From the NCBI GenBank assembly GCA_003133685.1, contig PKYQ01000028.1, positions 152,454 to 216,453 on the forward strand: a stretch of DNA of 64,000 nucleotides. The letters run 5' to 3'. Source of the DNA: Acidimicrobiaceae bacterium (lineage in GTDB: Bacteria; Actinomycetota; Acidimicrobiia; Acidimicrobiales; RAAP-2). Positions 60,074 through 64,000 of the stretch are shown here, one piece after another. Under the pieces are notes generated by a model that was not told the DNA's origin, did no database searches, and saw only the letters and a list, made by a program, of their open reading frames with translations. A program made the position numbers and the translations under genes. The number at the start of each line of letters is the position of its first letter. Position 1 is the stretch's first letter.

Positions 60074-61651
60074 GTGCACGCTGAGTTCGTCGCATCCCTC
60101 ACCTTCACGAGTTTCTTTGACGATGTTGGACGAAGCCTGCGCGAAGGTTTCTTCATGTTCTGGGAGACACTCTGGGCTCTCGTGCTGGGCTTCACGCTCT
60201 CTGGATTCGTCCAAGCGTTCGTCTCCAAGGAACAGATGGAGGCCAAATTGGGCAACCATCGTCCCGCGGCGATCGGTCGCGCAGCCGGTTACGGGACCGT
60301 GTCGTCGAGCTGCTCCTACGCCGCGTCCGCCATGGCGAAGTCACTCTTCGCGAAAGGCGCGGACTTCGTGTCATCCATGGTCTTCATGGTCGCTTCAACG
60401 AATCTGGTCGTCGAACTCGGCATCGTGATGCTCGTCCTCCTCGGCTGGCAGTTCATGGCTGCGGAATTCGTCGGCGGGCCGATCATGATCGTCATTTTCG
60501 CCCTCGTCGGCGGCTTCGTGTTTCGTCGACCGCTGGTCGACGCCGCGCGCCGACGACTCACCGGCCAGGAAGCAGGAGGACACGACCATGGTGCGATGTC
60601 GGGCGTGTCGATGGACGAGCAGATGGAACTCGACCAAGCATCATTGTCGCAAAAGTTCCGTTCACCCGCGGCTTGGTCTGACGCGTCGAGTTACGCGGTA
60701 GCTGACGTCACGATGCTTCGTCGCGAATTGGTCATTGGCTACGCCGTGGCTGGTTTCTTGGCTGCCCTCGTCCCGACGCACGTATGGAACACGCTCTTCA
60801 TTCACGGCCACGGATTCTGGACGAGCCTGGAGAACGCGCTCGTTGGTCCTCTCGTCGCAGTCATCAGTTGGGTCTGCTCTATTGGAAACGTGCCCCTCGC
60901 CGCAGCGCTCTGGTCGGGCGGGATCAGCTTCGGTGGTGTCATCGCGTTCATCTTCGCGGACCTCATCGCAATGCCCCTCATCCTCATCTACCGCAAGTTC
61001 TACGGACCGAAACTCACGGTTCGCCTTGTGGGGCTCTTTTACGCCATCATGGCGACCGCCGGACTTCTGACGGAAGGAATTTTCCGACTCTTCCACGGGG
61101 TACCGACGACGCGCCACCTGGCGGTGACTTCGGCACACTTCCAGTGGAACTACACGACGTACCTGAACTTTCTCTTTCTCGCTATTGCGGCAGTCGTGTG
61201 GTGGCTCTCACGTCAACAGAAGCGCTGGGGCGGGGGACAGGGCTACGCCATCGATCCGGTCTGTGGGATGCAGGTTCGCAAAGAGAGTGCTCCGGCGCAG
61301 GCTTCGGTCGGCCACGACCACTACTACTTCTGTTCGGACCGCTGTCGCGACCGTTTCGAAGCGCAACCTGAGAAGTACACCTCGGACATGGCGCCCATGC
61401 ACGGAATGGATGAATTGGAAGGGATGACAGGTATGGGTGGCATGAACGAAATGAGCGCGCATGGCGCTCCAAAAGACAGCGCGGTTGACCCCGTCTGTGG
61501 CATGACCGTCAATCCCAAGACGGCCGCCGCACATCGATCGTACGAAGGTGTCGACTACTGGTTTTGTAACCCGGGCTGTGCCGCGACGTTCGACGCCGAT
61601 TCTGGACGCTATGTGAGTAGCCACCCGGAGTCCGAACACCCTTTGCGCTGA
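60074..61651 (+). CDS. Predicted permease (ArsP/DUF318-like) with two C-terminal YHS domains
   Basis: Permease region YGTVSSSCSYAASAMAKSLFAKGADFVSSMVFMVASTNLVVELG; YHS: AIDPVCGMQVRKE...YYFCSDRCRDRF and AVDPVCGMTVNPK...YWFCNPGCAATF. Confidence 0.88.
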   Translation: MHAEFVASLTFTSFFDDVGRSLREGFFMFWETLWALVLGFTLSGFVQAFVSKEQMEAKLGNHRPAAIGRAAGYGTVSSSCSYAASAMAKSLFAKGADFVSSMVFMVASTNLVVELGIVMLVLLGWQFMAAEFVGGPIMIVIFALVGGFVFRRPLVDAARRRLTGQEAGGHDHGAMSGVSMDEQMELDQASLSQKFRSPAAWSDASSYAVADVTMLRRELVIGYAVAGFLAALVPTHVWNTLFIHGHGFWTSLENALVGPLVAVISWVCSIGNVPLAAALWSGGISFGGVIAFIFADLIAMPLILIYRKFYGPKLTVRLVGLFYAIMATAGLLTEGIFRLFHGVPTTRHLAVTSAHFQWNYTTYLNFLFLAIAAVVWWLSRQQKRWGGGQGYAIDPVCGMQVRKESAPAQASVGHDHYYFCSDRCRDRFEAQPEKYTSDMAPMHGMDELEGMTGMGGMNEMSAHGAPKDSAVDPVCGMTVNPKTAAAHRSYEGVDYWFCNPGCAATFDADSGRYVSSHPESEHPLR

Positions 61652-61691
61652 GCTCTTCTCGGAAACCTAACTTGAATGAAGGGAGGTATTC

Positions 61692-62303
61692 GTGGGCATC
61701 TACCGAGAACAAATTCTGCCGCGACTTCAAGACAAGGTCATGAAGCGAAAGGGAACAGGTGAGGTGCGAAGACGCGTCTGCGCGGGACTTTCCGGCGACG
61801 TCGTCGAAGTCGGATTTGGTACGGGTTTGAACGTTCCCTACTATCCAACGGAAGTAAGAAGGGTCTTTGCCGTCGAACCGTCGCGAGTCTGTATGCAACT
61901 CGCCGAAGAACGCATCGCGCGCTCGAACGTTAACGTCGAACTGGCCGGACTGACGGGCGAGCATCTCGATTTGCCGTCCGATTCTTTCGACACCGTGCTC
62001 TCGACGTGGACGCTTTGCACGATTCCCAATCTCGATGCCGCGCTCGACGAGTTGCGACGCGTGCTGAAGTCCGGCGGTACGTTCCACTTTGTTGAGCACG
62101 GTCACGCTCCCGACACCACGACGGCGAAGTGGCAGCGACGGATCGAGCCAATCAACAAGAAACTCGCCGGGGGATGTCACCTGACTCGGGATATCCCCGA
62201 GCACCTCGAAAGAGCCGGGTTTCAGATTGAACACCTCGACACGTACTACTTCGAGGGCGAACCGAAGCCCTTTGGTTTCACGTTCGAAGGTCGAGCGCTC
62301 TGA
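61692..62303 (+). CDS. Class I SAM-dependent methyltransferase
   Basis: DVVEVGFGTGLNVPYYP, LDLPSDSFDTVLSTWTLCTIPNLDAALDELRRVLKSGG; GTG start with GGGAGG. Confidence 0.9.
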   Translation: MGIYREQILPRLQDKVMKRKGTGEVRRRVCAGLSGDVVEVGFGTGLNVPYYPTEVRRVFAVEPSRVCMQLAEERIARSNVNVELAGLTGEHLDLPSDSFDTVLSTWTLCTIPNLDAALDELRRVLKSGGTFHFVEHGHAPDTTTAKWQRRIEPINKKLAGGCHLTRDIPEHLERAGFQIEHLDTYYFEGEPKPFGFTFEGRAL

Positions 62304-62570
62304 AGATACATCGATGACTGGGAGTTCGCACGGTCTCTATGTGGTCGTAGAGGAATCGCCAGGATCGCGATCACATCATCGCTAACGCTTCGGCGTGATC
62401 GCTGAGCGGATCGACGATTCGCCCGGCGCAGACCTGTGAACAAGATCTCTCATTGCCCGAGAGCTCGTTTCGCATCACTTGCGGGTCGCAATACGAAGTC
62501 TTCTGGCACGTTATTTTAGGCACCTCGTGGTTCTGTTTGGGCACCTGTGGGCACTTCATAGAGGACACTC

Positions 62571-62660
62571 GTGGTGACTCGTGGTGACTCGTGGTTACTC
62601 GTGGTTGCTCGTGGTGACTCGTGGTTACTCGTGGTTGCTCGTGGTGACTCGTGGTCACTC
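62571..62660. repeat. Tandem repeat, 9 units of 10 bp (GTGGTNRCTC), with a 30-bp higher-order period
   Basis: gtggtgactc/gtggttactc/gtggttgctc units; 62581-62610 repeated exactly at 62611-62640. Confidence 0.97.
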
Positions 62661-62698
62661 GAAAGTGCTTGAAGTCATTGCTCTCTCAACGAAAACCG

Positions 62699-62747
62699 TG
62701 GAGCGGGTGACGGGGATCGAACCCGCATGGCCAGCTTGGAAGGGTGG
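62699..62747 (-). other. Truncated tRNA-Gly(TCC)-like gene: 3' half from anticodon loop to discriminator and CCA
   Basis: Reverse complement CTTCCAAGCTGGCCATGCGGGTTCGATCCCCGTCACCCGCTCCA: anticodon loop CTTCCAA, T-arm GCGGGTTCGATCCCCGT, acceptor 3' strand; no D-arm or 5' acceptor strand follows. Confidence 0.8.
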
Positions 62748-62896
62748 AAGACGCAACGAGATCGTCGAAGCATCAATGCTGATCAAGCCACACCTTTGTC
62801 GGATTTTCTTGCACGTCTACGTCGTTTGGGCACTCCACGGGCACTAAGTCGATGTGGCCAGTTCGAAATGTGCCCTGTGGGTTCTCGGGCGCGAGG
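62699..62896. repeat. Direct repeat copy B: tRNA-Gly 3'-half plus about 150 bp of associated sequence
   Basis: Counterpart of 50828-51025; tggagcgggtgacggggatcgaacccgcatggccagcttggaag...tttgggcactccacgggcact...aaatgtgccctgtgggttctcg. Confidence 0.85.
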
Positions 62897-62946
62897 GGAT
62901 GTGGTAGACAAACACGACTGTTGCAGATGTTGTGGGACAGGAGGTG

Positions 62947-64000
62947 ATGATGGAATTCCAATTGGGTCTGAGTGACTACGAAGGAGTCTTGAACGTCGTG
63001 CGAACGGCGGGGGAGGCTCGAGATCCCGGTGAGTTCTCTCGCGTCGTCGTTCGCGAACTCGCCAAGCTCGTTCCCTGCGAATGGGTCACCTTCAACGAGA
63101 TCGATCTCGAAGGTGGGCAACAACGAATAGTTGCTGAACCTGAGTCATTCGTTGTTCCCCCCGAGATCGAGCCGTTCCTCGTGGAGTTCGCTGACCAACA
63201 TCCGTTGATCGCGTACTACACCGCGACCGGTGACGGCTCGGCAAAAAAGATCAGTGACTTTCTCACGCGAGAGGAGTTCCACGCCAGGCCTCTCTACCAG
63301 AAGTATTACAAACCGATCGGCGTCGAATATCAGATGGCGTTCACGTTGACCGGAACCCATCCGCACGTGGTTGCTCTCGTCCTTTCCAGTCCACACACCG
63401 ACTTCACCGAGCGCGACCGCGCCGTGCTCAATCTTGTTCGACCTCATCTCGTCCAAGCGTGGTTCAACGCCAAAGAGCAGGGCCATCTTCGTTCACTGCT
63501 CAGCTCGGCCAGTGACGCCACCGCGCACAGCGGCGCGGGGCTCGTTATCCTCTCTGATCCACCGCACGAACTGACCCCTGGAGCACTGACGACCCTCTAC
63601 CGTTTTTACGGTCGACCCTCGAAGACTGGACCGGTGTCATCGAGGGTGGAGCGCTGGATAGCGGTTCAAGAGTCTCGACTCGACTCCCCCGACAGGCTGG
63701 AACTGGCGACACCCCTGGGCGCCGAGATTGACGGTCGCCGGATGGTACTGCGCTATCTGCCCGGCCGGCCGCCTGATCCCCCCGCACTGCTCCTCCGAGA
63801 GGAGAGGCGAAGGTTCCGCAGCCACGACGCATTGGGTCTGACGGCGCGCGAAACTGAAGTTGTCACCTTGGTGATCAAAGGGGAGACGAACGTGGCCATT
63901 GGTCAGGCACTCCACGTGTCACCGAACACCGTGAAGAAACATCTCGACAACATCTACGTGAAACTTGGTGTGCGGGGTCGGGGTCGACTCACCGCCTTCG
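62947..64000 (+). CDS. LuxR-type HTH transcriptional regulator (3' truncated by window end; not in ORF track)
   Basis: Open frame MMEFQLGLSDYEGVLNVVRTAGEARDPGEF...LGLTARETEVVTLVIKGETNVAIGQALHVSPNTVKKHLDNIYVKLGVRGRGRLTAF. Confidence 0.92.
   Translation, partial: MMEFQLGLSDYEGVLNVVRTAGEARDPGEFSRVVVRELAKLVPCEWVTFNEIDLEGGQQRIVAEPESFVVPPEIEPFLVEFADQHPLIAYYTATGDGSAKKISDFLTREEFHARPLYQKYYKPIGVEYQMAFTLTGTHPHVVALVLSSPHTDFTERDRAVLNLVRPHLVQAWFNAKEQGHLRSLLSSASDATAHSGAGLVILSDPPHELTPGALTTLYRFYGRPSKTGPVSSRVERWIAVQESRLDSPDRLELATPLGAEIDGRRMVLRYLPGRPPDPPALLLREERRRFRSHDALGLTARETEVVTLVIKGETNVAIGQALHVSPNTVKKHLDNIYVKLGVRGRGRLTAF

Noticed and set aside
62371-62658. Minus-strand ORF MTTSHHEQPRVTTSHHEQPRV... with peptide repeats
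   Set aside because: The repetitive peptide is simply translation of the 10-bp tandem DNA repeat; no ribosome-binding site or independent coding signal.
62571-62660. CRISPR array
   Set aside because: Units are 10 bp and contiguous with no spacers; no cas genes in the window.
62773-63123. Minus-strand ORF crossing repeat B
   Set aside because: Overlaps the 5' part of the clear LuxR regulator frame on the plus strand and the repeat; similarity with copy A is better explained as DNA repeat homology.

Overview
This 64 kb window is high-GC and looks actinobacterial. F420-type oxidoreductases, a DUF2469 homologue, a PspA/HtpX/PspAB operon and the smc-ftsY-ffh-rpsP-trmD-rplS order suggest Acidimicrobiia, but that placement is inference. 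About 7.4-50.7 kb is mostly housekeeping: ndh, pckG, thiL, rpmB, DAK2, recG, rsmD, coaD, rpmF, plsX, acpP, rnc, mutM, smc, ftsY, ffh, rpsP, KH protein, rimM, trmD, rplS, DUF2469, nfo, fumC, a psp operon, purE/purK, and a Hen1-Pnkp RNA-repair operon. The right part (about 50.8-62.9 kb) looks accessory. It is bounded by two diverged direct repeats of about 200 bp, at 50,828-51,025 and 62,699-62,896. Each begins with the 3' half of a tRNA-Gly(TCC)-like gene on the minus strand and lacks the 5' half, as expected for attachment-site remnants of tandem integrations. Between them lie a putative cell-envelope acylation cluster (two diverged SGNH proteins, an AMP-dependent ligase and an acyltransferase-3) and a metal-response cluster (two CsoR regulators, near-palindromic CsoR-like operators, a SHOCT protein, a permease with two C-terminal YHS domains and a methyltransferase). 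A 10-bp-period tandem repeat sits just outside the right repeat. Two genes absent from the supplied ORF track were recovered by reading: rpmF (59 aa) and a LuxR-type regulator truncated by the window end. I saw no rRNA, intact tRNA, CRISPR array, transposase or integrase. All assignments come from reading sequence and motifs; no searches were run.
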